DNA of 64,000 nucleotides from Ariolimax columbianus (GCA_036924085.1 JAVGWX010000008.1:54834814-54898813), one strand, 5' to 3'. Positions 20,846 through 32,097 are shown, counted from the first letter of the stretch. Notes: generated from the sequence alone by a model not told the origin. A program made the numbers and translations.

Positions 20846-21450
20846 ACGAAGAACAATTCAGAGCTGAGCACTGCACATACCAACCCTATATGTTTAACCA
20901 TATTCAATTAACAGTTGAACAACATTTTATGACTATTGTGTACATGTTCTATCGGTTGTATCTCTAATACTATATACTTCCAGCAGATATGTAGTTTATT
21001 TGTTTTGAAAATGTATTTGTGAGCAACTTACTGTACGTTTTCCCAGAAAAATTCTAAGTGGAGTAACAAAAGTAACTTTGATCCATTTTATGAACAGAAT
21101 ATGCAATATTATGACTGCTTTTTGACTCCCCCGTGTGTGTTTTTACATTTTCCTTCTTGTGTTTTTATGTAGAAAAAACCTGCGTGGGTGAGCATTGTAA
21201 GTAATCTGTATACTATCTATTACGGTTGGTTTTTATTTATTTACTGTTGTTATTTACTTGATGATATACCAGGTTCTTCATTCGCCGATCTCTTAAATTT
21301 TCTTTCTCTTTGCTTTCAGCTTATTATTTACGACGGACAGTCATTAAGAAACAATTTTATTATTAAGTGCATTGAAGAGTATTTACAACATTTTTTTGTC
21401 AGGACACAAAACGGCCCTTTAGCATTGCCAATGTAGGGATTGTGACGAGC
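20846..21450. other. No recognisable feature
   Basis: AT-rich. An open frame of 82 codons on the plus strand (21,188-21,436) is Phe/Leu/Tyr rich without a recognised domain. Confidence 0.4.
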
Positions 21451-21514
21451 GAGCAGTATGCGCATGCGCAATAAAGCGTATAACATGGTCGTCCCACTAT
21501 TGACTTGCACCGAG

Positions 21515-21905
21515 AAAGTACGAGGAGACGTCATTCTTTTTTTGTGGTCAGAGGGCGGGAAACCTTCTGGAATGTACAGAAGAGTGAAAGTTCAGTATGG
21601 AGACAGTTATTTGAGCCAGATGAAAGTATTTGAATGGGTAGAACGATTAAGAAACAAAAGACACAAAGTCATTGATGAACTGCAATGTTAGAGATGAGTA
21701 AGAGTGGCAACTGACACGGTGAAACAGGAGAAGGACCCGCTAGTCCGTGGCAAAAGGTGAGTCACTATTGATGAAATAGCCGTAGATTTCAACATGAGTC
21801 CCGGCGCTGTGTACAAAATTGTCCATGATAACTTCGGTTATAAGAAAGTGTGTAGCAGATGTGTTCCTAGGCTGCTGACAATGACGTAATGGAGACGGTG
21901 GAAAA
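21515..21905 (+). pseudogene. mariner-like transposase, N-terminal DNA-binding part
   Basis: Encodes the paired helix-turn-helix region of a Tc1/mariner transposase, which binds the element ends. ILFLWSEGGKPSGMYRRVK, SLSQMKVFEWVERLRN-like text and, after stops and a frameshift, VTIDEIAVDFNMSPGAVYKI then VCSRCVPRLLT, the linker that normally leads into the DDE/D catalytic domain. The catalytic domain is missing: homology stops at about 21,905, right before a LINE fragment in the opposite orientation. No terminal repeats were found. Confidence 0.82.
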
Positions 21906-21927
21906 TTGGTTTTAAATATCACACCTT

Positions 21928-22260
21928 ATGTCGTCTGTCCTGCACCAAATGCGTTGCTTCAGTCATTGTGAGCCCGTGTCGTTGCACAATCGCTCTAACG
22001 TCATCTATCCATCTGCCTCGTGTTCGTCATCTTGTCCTCTAGCCCAAATCGACCAGCCTTATAAAGCCATCAGCGTGCATTCTCGTAAGATGACTGAACA
22101 AGCGTGTTTCTGGCCTCAAAATACATTCAGCACAGAAGGTAGTGCTAACAATACTTCGAATGTCTTCATTTCGTAGTATTTGTTTCCTGGTAACACCAAT
22201 AACCTTTCTCAAACATTTCATTTCAGGCGTCAAAATTCTGCTCTCACGCGTCCTGGACAG
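21928..22260 (-). pseudogene. LINE C-terminal fragment (related to 4.3-5.0 kb)
   Basis: Reads TPEMKCLRKVIGVTRK, LRNEDIRS, ETRLFSHLTRMHADG and, past stops, RGRWIDDVRAIVQRHGLTM then EATHLVQDRR. This is the C-terminal tail of a LINE polyprotein. It abuts the mariner fragment. Confidence 0.72.
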
Positions 22261-22316
22261 GAACCATGTTTGGCAGGCACTGGTAGCACAGAGTCGGCAT
22301 AAATATGCTGTTTTTA

Positions 22317-22317
<1 letters not shown>

Positions 22318-22386
<69 letters not shown>
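22318..22386. repeat. (AT)n microsatellite
   Basis: About 34 AT dinucleotides without interruption. Confidence 0.98.
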
Positions 22387-22388
<2 letters not shown>

Positions 22389-23014
22389 GGTGTTCGAATT
22401 CCAGACTGCCTATTCACTTTCTTTTCTGTTGGTGTATTTTTTATTCCGAGGGCAGATAAATACTTGTCTTGTGATCATTGCCACGAACTAATATTTTTGT
22501 TATTTATTATATTGTAACTATTTTACTTATTGACAGTTGAGCCCACTAAATTGTATCGATAAAGCGGAACGAACACGGGACCATTGTCACGAGAGACGAG
22601 CTTTCTACTTCTGGGCGTCTCAGACATATACAATTCTTTGGAGTTTGTAAATATGTAAATATTAGTCCTGGTAACAGCTGAGGAAATGCCATATTTACAA
22701 CATGTAAACATTCTGATATTGAGTATAGCATGATGCACTTGAATATCAAGTTTGTGTACGTGCGTCACAAAATATTCGAAGTGGAATAATAATACATTGA
22801 AAGGCGACATTTTGTAGTACATGTCTGTCTCTAGCGTTCACATGCATGGGTACCTGATCAAACGGTTATCGTTAATAACACGTGTTCCGCTATCAACAGC
22901 GGTAGATAATATAACGCAATTACTGATTGAGATGCACTCAGCTTGCAAATAAAATAAGCACTTTCGTGAACTTTCTAAATCAACAAATCATGTCTACAGA
23001 TCTGGCCGTATTCA
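22387..23014. other. No recognisable feature
   Basis: AT-rich unique-looking sequence with no coding frame that I can assign. Confidence 0.4.
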
Positions 23015-23310
23015 TGTCTTGGTGTCAACATGTCTGACTGTCTCCATGTCTGGCCGTCTACATGTCTGGCTGTCTACATGTCTGGCTGTATCCATGTCTG
23101 GCCGTCTTCATGTCTAGCTGTCTACATGTCTGGCAGTCTCCATGTCTGGCCGTCTTCATATCTTGCGTCTACATGTCTGGACGTCTTCATGTCTAGCTGT
23201 CTTCGTGTCTGGTTATCTTAATGTACGGCTGTGTTTATTTCTGGCTGTCTTCGCGTATAGCTGTCTTAATGTTTAGCTGTCTTTATGTCTAACTGTCTTC
23301 ATGCCTGCCT
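23015..23310. repeat. 16-bp degenerate minisatellite
   Basis: About 18 units of about 16 bp (tgtctacatgtctggc) with frequent changes (ctac/cttc/ctcc). It decays gradually toward the right. Confidence 0.88.
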
Positions 23311-23321
23311 GTCAATATTTC

Positions 23322-23640
23322 TTTTTCTTCTTCTTTCGTCTTCTTCTTCTTTTTAAGCGTTCGTCCTGAACATGACGTTGTGACGTGGTGTCATAGTTTA
23401 CACACTGACTCTGACACCTGCGACTTTCGGCTCAACACATCAAGTTTTAGCTGCGTATATTTTAGATACCGGGTTTGCCTTCCTACTGCGATCACTACTC
23501 AGCCAGACTGCACTAGTGCAGCTTGTTTCCAGGGCCGCTGTTGGGATTGTGAATAGTGTCTTGGTCAACTCTACTTCGCCAACCTTGATGAGTCGCTCGC
23601 TGGTAACAGTACATTCACTGCACAACCACTTCAACCCCTT
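23322..23640 (-). mobile_element. SINE-like dispersed repeat G, copy 3 (diverged)
   Basis: Shares the order of blocks with the other G copies (gtcatagtttaca, cacctgcgactttcggc, aacacatcaa, gccagactgcactagtgcagc). A TTC-rich tail lies at 23,322-23,355 on the plus strand. It is the most diverged copy. Confidence 0.55.
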
Positions 23641-24667
23641 TTCTGATTCATGTTCTAGAATTGCTCATGAAACTGCTGGGGTTATTTTTGTTTGCGTTCA
23701 ACCTTTTTTCATTCCGAAAACATGCCCATTCAACAACAACCGTAATAATGTTGGCTATATTAGGGCGTTTGAATCAATGATGAAAACTACTGAAGATATA
23801 AGTTGGAGAAATCTACACGGGGGTAAGCTTTCTGAGCTCTTGGGGATAAATATTTGAATCCAACAAGAATACTTTTTATCACAACTTTTTTACTTGCTTA
23901 TTCTTGAGTGGATTATGAAAACATTAACCAACAAAAAGGAAGTTCAATGACTCTTACAAAACAAATTGATAACATAAACAGAGCTTGATCTTCCCAACAA
24001 ACCCTATTGAACAAGCACATGAAGATAATCTAACCACAACACATTCCAAGGTGTCCAGCTGTGTATACACCCACACGAAACCCTTGATCATCATCCGTTT
24101 TAGTGCTCGGCGCTCAACGATGTTAGGAAAATCCTCTTCCACTGAGGCCAGATAAATGCAAGATTTTGACACTAAGCAGCAACTGACAAACACGTGAAGA
24201 TACTATTACATGACGATGGGCTGAAAAGTGAGAACAAGGAGGCTGCTGGGTCCGTAACAATAACAACAACAACAACAAAATAGACAACGAAGATAAGGTG
24301 CTAGTGTGGGAATGTAGTCACATTAGGGAGACCATTTGATAAGATTACAAAACAGCCTCTGTTATAAAATCCTCAGGGTAAGAAGAATTCAGACATACCA
24401 AAATAAACGGCGCCGAAGAGAACTCGTGATATGCGTTAAAAGGATAAGGAAGGATAAGGAAGGCATAGGAACAGCTGACATGGCAGCACATGTTAAAAAA
24501 ACAAATGGACGTGTATTTCTTGACGCTTTGTGCCCTATAGGGAGCTTAAACGTTTTGATTGACAGAAAGAATGAGCACCGACTACGAATAACACACATTT
24601 CAGTTGTTTTGTAGATTTGCTAAAGTCCGCTAACATAATTTTTCGAAACACTGACGGGCATTGTTAT

Positions 24668-24669
<2 letters not shown>
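23641..24669. other. No recognisable feature
   Basis: About 1 kb without recognised repeats except a short CAA run at 24,258-24,280. A plus-strand open frame at 24,336-24,614 (92 codons, Arg/Lys-rich) has no recognised domain. Confidence 0.4.

Positions 24670-24699
<30 letters not shown>
24670..24699. repeat. (AT)n microsatellite
   Basis: About 14 AT dinucleotides, directly before the tRNA-like units. Confidence 0.95.
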
Positions 24700-25005
24700 G
24701 CTGGCATAGGGGTTAAAGCGCTTGCACACCATTGCTAAACTTATAGATTAGACTGTGATTACAGCGTGACAGGGTTCGAGATCACTGACAGACAGTTTCA
24801 CTGCATCTATGTGCAGTTGGCATAATTGTTAAAGCGCTTGCATAACACTGCTAAACTTACAAACTAGACTTGGGTTACAGCTGGCCAGGGTTCAAGATCA
24901 CAGATGAACATAGTCACTGCATCTATAAGCGGACATTGCCACTGCATCTATGTACAGCTGCCACAGCGGTTAAAGCGCTTGCTTACCAATGCTAAACTTA
25001 CGGAC
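24700..25005 (+). repeat. Tandem tRNA-like units (about 2.5)
   Basis: Three A-box-like starts (ggcataggggttaaagcgct at 24,703; ggcataattgttaaagcgct near 24,820; gccacagcggttaaagcgct near 24,960) are each followed by tgctaaactta. The first two have a B box (agggttcgagatc at 24,771; agggttcaagatc at 24,887). Unit length is about 115-140 bp, and an extra cactgcatcta block lies in the second. This looks like a tandem multimer of a tRNA-derived SINE head. The third unit lacks a B box. Confidence 0.7.
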
Positions 25006-25386
25006 TATATAACTTAGTTACGTCCTCCAGTTTACACAATTATAAATTGTATCCGAACTATTTTAGAGTTAGGAAGGGCAATGCGGTGAGGAAGGGAACT
25101 GTCCATTGAACATCAGAATCTGACTGCCCCGTCAGTATTCGGAACTACTCGTACTGAATTAATTCTGGACTTTTCTTTGGCAGAATGTTTGTTGTTCTTT
25201 AACCTCGAGTCGTACTTATCAAGGAAGACCAAAGGTCCTCCTGGCTATAGTGCAATACGAGACTCGCCAGCACACTCAGCAATTTGAAGATTACAGTGTC
25301 GATCACAACCTGGTTGACCACACTACTATAGCACATCCAGTTTCCAAGAGCCCGAACAATGTCTTGAGGTACGGTCGTGATCAATG
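25006..25386. other. No recognisable feature
   Basis: Spacer between the tRNA-like units and a LINE A insertion. Confidence 0.4.
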
Positions 25387-25393
25387 TTTCATC

Positions 25394-26139
25394 CTCTTCT
25401 TCTTCTTCTTCTTTTTCGTACGCTGTCAGACGTCAACCTTTATTTTTTCGAAAAAAGCAGCGGTCATCCTGAGGCTGTCGACACTGCCATAGAGCTTGTC
25501 TAGTGTTGCCACTGGTGATGGCCACATCTGCTTTCTCTGATCCTCGTATGTCGGGCAGTTTTGCAGCAGATGTTCAGCGGTCATTTTCCCAGTACCGCAC
25601 GTGCATTTGTCACTGCCACCTATCTTAAATTTATTGAATAGGTGGTACCTCCGTCTATTGTGGCCAGTGCGAAGTCTGAAGACCACGACCTGCTCTCTTC
25701 TGTTCAATTGGTAATAGGCATAGTTTTTTGTGTAGCCAGTATGTTCTGTTTCCCATTTGGTCATGTATCTAGCTCTAATAAGCCTTTTTGACTTTTCGTA
25801 TGTCACACTAGTATCGGTTGTGGTAGTCTTGCACCTTTTTTTGCCAGTCTGTCTGCCTCCTCGTTGCCTTGGATGTTACTGTGGGATGGAACCCACTGTA
25901 CCACTACTCTTTTTGGTGCGAACTGCTGGCATAGTTGACAGAGTACTGCTCTTAAATCATTAAGTTCAGTATTTTTCTGGCTTTTTAGTGCTGTGACTAC
26001 GACCAGGGCATCTGTAAACAGGACTATATGGCTTTCCTTTCTTTTGCATGTCACCATTGCTTCTACCGCAGCCCTCAGTGCCTCTGCCTCCGCTCTGAAA
26101 TTGCTTGAGAATTTTCCAGTTGCCACTGACAGTGTTATT
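25394..26139 (-). mobile_element. LINE A 3' part: RNase H and Cys/His tail
   Basis: A 5'-truncated LINE A copy. The RNase H half reads FRAEAEALRAAVEAMVTC, FTDALVVVTALKS and WVPSHSNIQGNEEADRLA. The RNase H runs across a frame change into YEKSKRLIRARYMTKWETEH, then REQVVVFRLRTGHNRRRYHL, CTCGTGKMTAEHLLQNC and CPTYEDQRKQMWPSP, with a (GAA)n tail at the left end. A 7-bp tttcatc at 25,387 and 26,140 may be the target duplication. The first RNase H strand is missing. Confidence 0.88.
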
Positions 26140-26146
26140 TTTCATC

Positions 26147-26332
26147 TGACCCTGATTACTTTTCATTCCTGACTCCCGCGTAGAATGGCTTTTTTAACGC
26201 TTCGTTCTCTCCTGCAAACACTTCAATATGGCTACAGTGCTGTCTTTCTACTCAAGACAGTCTATTATATTTTATTTCGGTATAATCCTTCTTTTTAAAA
26301 TAATTTTGTCAATGTACTGTAGCAGTTGGGTT
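26147..26332. other. Spacer
   Basis: No recognisable feature between LINE A and the 17-bp array. Confidence 0.4.
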
Positions 26333-26735
26333 CATGTAGTAGTTTGGGTAGTTGTGGTCACGTAGTAGTTCTGGTCATGTAGTAGTTCTGGTAATGTAGT
26401 AGTTCTGGTCATGTAGTAGTTCTGGTCATGTAGTAGTTCTGGTAATGTAGTAGTTCTGGTAATGTAGTAGTTCTGGTCATGTAGTAGCTCTGGTAATGTA
26501 GTAGTTCTGGTAATGTAGTAGTTCTGGTCATGTAGTAGTTCTGGTAATGTAGTAGTTCTGGTAATGTAGTAGTTCTGGTCATGTAGTACTTCTGAACAAT
26601 TAGTAGTTCTAGTCATGTAGTAGTTCTGGTCATGTAACAGTTCTGGTCATGTAGCAGTTCTGTTCATGTAGTAGTAGTTCTAGTCATGTAGTAGTTCTGT
26701 TCATGTAGTAGTAGTTCTAGTCATGTAACAGTGCT
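26333..26735. repeat. 17-bp minisatellite, about 23 copies
   Basis: Units of 17 bp (tagtagttctggtcatg, with gtaatg variants). The two variants alternate in a partly regular way (c-a-c-c-a-a-c...), which suggests expansion by multi-unit blocks. Units degrade at the right end. Confidence 0.92.
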
Positions 26736-26779
26736 CTTATTCGATGCGATTTCTAGCACACAAAGTTTCAATCGAGCGC

Positions 26780-27010
26780 TTGACACAACCGGTCGCTTAG
26801 ACAAAAAGCGTCTACTACCTGAAACAGATGAGTTGACCATTTTTTCTTATTTGTTGATTTGTTAGTTCAGTGTTGTTGTCCCTGATGAGGGCCTGTTGGT
26901 CGTAACGTAGGTTTTGTTTGTGTTATCGTCTCGGTGCTGTATCTGACCATACCCATTTTTAAATTTTGATTAAGCTCAACCTTAATCAACTTTTACTAGT
27001 TTTTTTCATG
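26780..27010 (+). mobile_element. 3' end of a Penelope-like element (solo fragment)
   Basis: Matches the 3' noncoding part of the Penelope-like element at 58,610-58,890 (there in reverse): caaccggtcgcttagac, ccattttttctta, ctgatgagggcctgttggtc, gtaacgtaggttttgtttg, tatctgaccatacccatttt and ctcaaccttaatcaac. No coding part is attached. The ctgatga...gtaac block resembles a hammerhead ribozyme core with one core change. Confidence 0.72.
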
Positions 27011-27034
27011 TTTTTATCATGTTTTTTTCTCATT

Positions 27035-27150
27035 ATAGCACACACAAATTACCCTCAATCATCGCGTTTTAAGAATAGCTAGGAAGATTATTGGAGGCCA
27101 TTTTGTCCCCCAAGAGATCACAACAGTCGCTCGTTTATCAATAAATCAAT
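27035..27150 (+). pseudogene. Possible LINE C-terminal scrap
   Basis: Reads LRIARKIIGGHFVPQEITTV and ARLSINQS across stops. This resembles the last part of some LINE ORF2 proteins. Short and uncertain. Confidence 0.3.
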
Positions 27151-27619
27151 CCAAACCATAACACGCCCAACGAAGCATGGAGTCTATAAAATCATAGCAC
27201 AATTAGAATCAGACATGTACACAGAGGAGGAGATAGAGAGAGAGAGAGAGAGGTAGCGAGAGAGCGACGAATGGGAGAGAGAAAGAAAGAGGCAGAGAGA
27301 AATGAAGAGAGAGGGGGAAAAGAATACAATTTGTATGAGAGACACACATTGCAAATGATGACAGCGTCATAAATGAAATCGCATGTAGAATTGAAAAACA
27401 AAGTTTTTGTTAATTTCAGTGAGTGTGGAAGGAGACGTTTAAATAGAAGATTCAGAGGGGAAAACAAAGGAAAGTGATACTAATTCAGATTCAGGAAAGT
27501 TGTATCGCTATGTCAGAAAAAGATTGCAGAAGTTGGATGCACTGGGCCGTAATACGCAAAACACAGTACAGAGCACTTGTTTAAAAGAACAAGACCAATT
27601 AAAAGAAAATATTGTTGTA
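27151..27619. other. No gene; (GA)n-rich stretch
   Basis: GA-rich simple sequence at 27,233-27,310. A block ttggatgcactgggccg at about 27,533 matches part of the SINE at 45.18 kb and may be a SINE scrap. Confidence 0.45.
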
Positions 27620-28015
27620 CATTTCAATACAGCTCATAATATAATGTTGTTACCCATGCAAATATATCCTTAGCCATCTCCTCCACTTTTGAAAGTCTAT
27701 GGACGTCTTTCATTGAGGTTTTCCATATATCTTTGTGTCTTAACATTTGATCTCCTCCCCACCGAGAGTCTACAGAAAAGCACCTGTTTTGGTATGCGGT
27801 TGGTTTCCATTCTTCTCCCATGCCCAAGCCATGTCTGTCTTCTAGTACTGATTATCCCCATGGTAGATTGCAGCTTGGCTCGATGCAATGCCACCGTGTT
27901 GGTAAATTTGTTCTGCCACTTGATTTTCATTTTATTTGCGTGGATAACGAAGACGAAAGATGTGTTTCATTTCGTGCCTCGAGTAAGTGGTCACCGCTTT
28001 GGAGCCATAGAATAA
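27620..28015 (-). pseudogene. LINE C-terminal fragment
   Basis: Reads IKWQNKFTNTVALHRAKLQS, TRRQTWLGHGRRMETNRIPK and QVLFCRLSVGRRS, then YMENLNERRP after which the frame shifts to SMKDVHRLSKVEE. The 'R...TWLGH..RM...R.PKQ' pattern is the usual post-RT tail of an invertebrate LINE. The RT core is absent. Confidence 0.75.
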
Positions 28016-28104
28016 GTTGATAAGCATGCAAACCCAATTTATCTTGAATTTTCGTTTCAATCGCTAAAATCTTATTTCTACACACTATTATGAACAAAAA
28101 ATTA

Positions 28105-28480
28105 TATCTGATATGATGATAATAATAATAAAGTTCGCTTAGGCGCCAGTGGCCCGTTGCGTCGATCGACCACTGTCATAACCGCGTGGTACAGCTTGTT
28201 GACAGGCCTAGAGCTGTAGGAGCCATGAGATGCGGGATAAACCCCTCATGCGTCTCCTGCCTGGCGGTGGGTGGTCCTTGGCACAGAGGAATGATTTGAT
28301 AATGAGCTTATGAGTCAGGGCGTCCTGTTCCTGCCGAACAACATGACCGAAGTTGGAAAGGCGGCGTAGGGCCAGATTCTCTACGATGAGGGGGAGATTC
28401 GTCTGCGCGGTGAACAAGGTCGTGCCATCAAACTCCAAGATAGCGTCGCTGCTTGTGCATATGATATATATATTCTTGAT
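28105..28480 (-). pseudogene. LINE C-terminal fragment with ATT tail
   Basis: Reads TLFTAQTNLPLIVENLALRR, LSNFGHVVRQEQDALTHKLI and GRRRMRGLSRISW. The element-strand 3' end carries an (ATT)n run (28,108-28,131). A post-RT LINE tail of a family different from its neighbour. Confidence 0.6.
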
Positions 28481-28489
28481 CAGATCTTG

Positions 28490-28751
28490 ATGGCACGTTC
28501 CTCAGCGTATCTGCGGGTCCCAATTTCGTCTCCAGCGGACCCTGTCTTGGGCCACGGAAGTCGAGTGCGTGGTAAATGCTCCTCTAGAGGCATCTCGGAT
28601 GTCGCAGCGTACAGCAAGCTAGTCTGACCAACGCATTGGACGTCTTCCCCACGGTGTCTTCTTACCTCGGGGGTACCAGACTGCTGTCGCTTGCTCCATC
28701 GACTATCGTTTTGTAGCAACATATGACCTGCCCATCTGTGTTTTGCATTGT

Positions 28752-28760
<9 letters not shown>
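28490..28760 (-). pseudogene. LINE C-terminal fragment
   Basis: Reads NAKHRWAGHMLLQNDSRWS, then in shifted frames VWYPRGKKTPWGRRPMRWSD and QDRVRWRRNWDP. This 'RWAGH....RW...W.P...R..GRP..RW.D' text is the C-terminal tail of an RTE-like or related LINE. Confidence 0.7.
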
Positions 28761-28796
<36 letters not shown>

Positions 28797-28810
28797 TAGA
28801 GATAGAGAGT
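28757..28810. repeat. (AT)n then (GA)n microsatellite
   Basis: About 14 AT repeats followed by a GA-rich run. Confidence 0.9.
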
Positions 28811-29505
28811 GGGTCTGGGTGATTGGGTGCGGAGAGAAACACATTTAAACATACGACAGAGACAACAATGAAGTCATATGTCATACGACGTATACAACTT
28901 TCAAACACGTGTCTTCCTTTCTTACAATATGAGCTGATGAGCTGACTGCACTCGTGCGAAAGATAACATGTTGTGGGTGGCGAAGTCCTCGACCTAGATA
29001 TAATAATCGTTCAATGTCAGGGCCGGAATTACCAAGTGCGGAGAACGACCCGTTCACGTCTGCGAGACCCCTTGAGTAATTCAGCTCGGAGCCAATTGTG
29101 CATTGTGGCAGGGCATCTTGATAATTAAAAGAAAAGTGACTGTAATATGCTGGAGGGATTTCTTGCATAACTAAATGAAAAGTAACTGTATCATGCTGGC
29201 AGGACTCTGAATAACTCAAACAGCCCCCTTCCCCGCTATGCACACCAGCACGATTTTCTCAGTGGTGCAAGCATCATGTGTTTTGGCAGTGCGCCAGGCT
29301 GAGCTGCTCGAAACAAGGAACTCCCATGCAGCAACATAAATGGAGAAACTATTCAAAGAAACTTTTAGAGTGTCTTTGTATCATATCTCCCCCCCCCCCC
29401 TCACCCCCCACCACGAGAGAGAGCGCTGTCCTGAGCTCACGGTACAAAAGTTGTTTAGGGGATGGGTGGGGGCTCAAGAGTCTTGCTCTGCTGAGGACTA
29501 CAGCG
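28811..29505. other. No recognisable feature
   Basis: Includes two related blocks around 29,120-29,150 and 29,165-29,200 (aaaagtgactgtaatatgct and aaaagtaactgtatcatgct), a diverged tandem pair, and a C-run at 29,389-29,402. No coding region. Confidence 0.45.
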
Positions 29506-29792
29506 TTTGGCACTCTATCCTGCAGAGTTGGGCACTCTATCATACAGAGTTGGGCACTCTATCCTGCAGAGTTGGGCACTCTATCATACAGAGTTGGGCA
29601 CTCTATCATACAGAGTTTGGCACTCTATCATACAGAGTTGGGCACTCTATCTCACAGAGTTTGGCACTCTATCCTGCAGAGTTGGGCACTCTATCCTACA
29701 GAGTTGGGCGCTCTATCCTGCAGAGTTGGACACTCTATCCTGCAGAGTTGGACACTCTATCCTGCATAGTTGGGCACTCTATTCTGCCAACC
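29506..29792. repeat. 22-bp minisatellite, about 13 copies
   Basis: Units of 22 bp (gagttgggcactctatcata) with cataca/cctgca variants. The open frames that cross it result from the lack of stops in the unit. Confidence 0.92.
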
Positions 29793-30029
29793 GATCATGA
29801 GCAGTCTGTGGAGACAGTTTACATGGAAATGATTAAGCTTTCTGACATGCATGATATAGACTGTCCATGTTTCGCATGCGTACAGAAGAGTGGTTAGCAC
29901 AAAAGCATGATGGACACTTCTCTTTTTGGCAACACTGCTTCCCTGCCGGTCCCAAACATTTTCTCATAGTCTGCCGAAACCAGCAGTCGCCTTGGACATC
30001 CTGTTGTGGACACTACAGACTTATACACC

Positions 30030-30150
30030 ATACACACACTTACATATACATACACACATACACGCATACACGCGTGCATACATACATACATACACAGAGA
30101 CAGGCAGACACACACACACAGACACACAGGCACACATACAGACATACATA
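30030..30150. repeat. (CA)n/(ACAT)n simple repeat
   Basis: Imperfect CA, ACAT and ACAG repeats. Confidence 0.9.
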
Positions 30151-31084
30151 CCACGTTTTGTCGGCAGCTTCAATAAACAAGAAGTTAAGCCTTAGGTCGC
30201 CAGAGATTGATGACCTCAAATGCTAATGTTTCTGTTTTACTCACATATCAATCCATTTTTGATCGATGTCTGCGCTATCATTATCGATTTGTTAATTGTT
30301 TCCATCTTAGTATTGTTTGGTCGATGTACACTTTATTCAGATACATTCTACATTCTTCGGTTCTGTTGGAACATGTTCTTGTTTGGTTTTTTTTTGTTCT
30401 GCTCTTTGTAAGCTTTCTTTGTTGCTGAGATGAATTGGTATGAGTATCTTCAGCAAATTTACTGAGCACCGGCCTTCTTTTATTGTTGCAAAATGTCTAT
30501 TTGTTGTAAACTGTTTGTTTCGTCGAACCTTCCTTAGTGTCACTGCGAGCTGTTTATTGTCTCAGACACAGTACTTTTTCCGGTTGTGTAAATAGCTATT
30601 TTCTTTTAATCATGATATTTTTTGTATGGTTTTTGAATGTTTTGTCCCACTAATACTGTTACCGTATGGTCCGTCTTCGTTTCTTAGTTTCATTCTTCAT
30701 CTGAGCTTTAGCTTTTACTTGGTGGTTCGATTTGCTTGTCTTGATCTTCATGTGAGTTAAGTACGAAAGAGTATTTTGAACTTGGCAGCCAAGCCGACTA
30801 GTTCATTGAGAGAAAGATCATATAAACCGATTTCGCTTGTCTGTGAGGCTTTGAGGAGTGAGTTGAGTTAAAGATACAAAACATACACAAACAACAACAT
30901 ATTGACCTACAATAACTACTATTGGAAAGGGGTGGAGGGGGGCTTTCAAAGATCCTTCACAGCTGATGTCCATTGTTCAAATGACGAGAACACACAGCAC
31001 AACAAACAGCTGGAGACCAGGCCCAGGACAGTAGAGATGGAAAGATAAGACGACTGACAATCGTTCAAATAAGGGTCTCATGAT
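30151..31084. other. No recognisable feature
   Basis: About 0.9 kb of T-rich sequence without an assignable coding region or repeat. Confidence 0.45.
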
Positions 31085-31745
31085 CGAATGATTGCAGGTT
31101 CAAAACCTTAGTAACGCAAGGAATTGTTGTATCAATGGTTAAAATATAAACCTTAGTAACACAAGGAATTGTTGTATCAATGGTTAAAATATAAACCTTA
31201 GTAACACAAGGAATTCTTGTATTAATGGTTAAAATATAAACCTTAGTAACACAAAGAATTGTTGTATCAATGGTTAAAATATAAACCTTAGTAACACAAG
31301 GAATTGTTGTATCAATGGTTAAAATATAAACCTTAGTAACACAAGGAATTGTTGTATCAATGGTTAAAATATAAACCTTAGTAACACAAGGAATTGTTGT
31401 ATCAATGGTTAAAATATAAACCTTAGTAACACAAGGAATTGTTGTATCAATGGTTAAAAAATAAACCTTAGTAACACAAGGAATTGTTGTATCAATGGTT
31501 AAAATATAAACCTTAGTAACACAAGGAATTGTTGTATCAATGGTTAAAATATAAACCTTAGTAACACAAGGAATTGTTGTATCAATGGTTAAAATATAAA
31601 CCTTAGTAACACAAGGAATTGTTGTATCAATGGTTAAAATATAAACCTTAGTAAAACAAGGAATTGTTGTATTAACAGGTAAAATATAAACCTTAGTAAG
31701 GCAATGAATTGTTGTATCAATGGGTAAAATATAAACCTTACAAGC
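31085..31745. repeat. 45-bp minisatellite, about 14.5 copies
   Basis: Units of 45 bp (aaaccttagtaacacaagga...) that are nearly identical in the middle and diverged at both ends. The unit is 15 codons without stops in one minus-strand frame, which gives a 236-codon frame of no likely meaning. The left edge begins at tgcaggttcaaaacc, which resembles a pol III B box, so the array may have started in a SINE. Confidence 0.93.
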
Positions 31746-32097
31746 ACACTGTGTGGGGAAACTGCAAAGCAGCACTATAGGCGTAAGAAATGAAATTAGA
31801 TGTCAAAATGATAGTGCTTGGAGCGGAAAGATGGATAGGACCTCTCCCAGAGAAAAAAAGACAAACTAGTATTAAAACCAGGCATGCGCTGAATTCGAAT
31901 CCACATGAGAAGAAAAGTGGAGAGATCAAAGGACAATAACTGCAAGGGGACGCTATTGCAATGGGTTTCCATGTCCGGAGCTAACGCCTTGGGGCCTGAA
32001 ACAGAAGTTGTTGGTATGTGACAGTCCCAGTGTTCTTGTGGAATCTTTTTTTTCTTGTGTTTGGTTGCTTAGAATAGTATTCACTAAAATACCAATA
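31746..32097. other. No recognisable feature
   Basis: Spacer between the 45-bp array and a SINE. Confidence 0.4.

Noticed and set aside
26880..26945. Functional hammerhead ribozyme
   Set aside because: The core has GTAA instead of GAAA and I could not pair a convincing stem I, so it is reported only as a degenerate candidate.
31065..31775. 236-codon frame with KVYILTIDTTIPCVT repeats
   Set aside because: Repeat-encoded; no signal peptide, domain or flanking exon structure.
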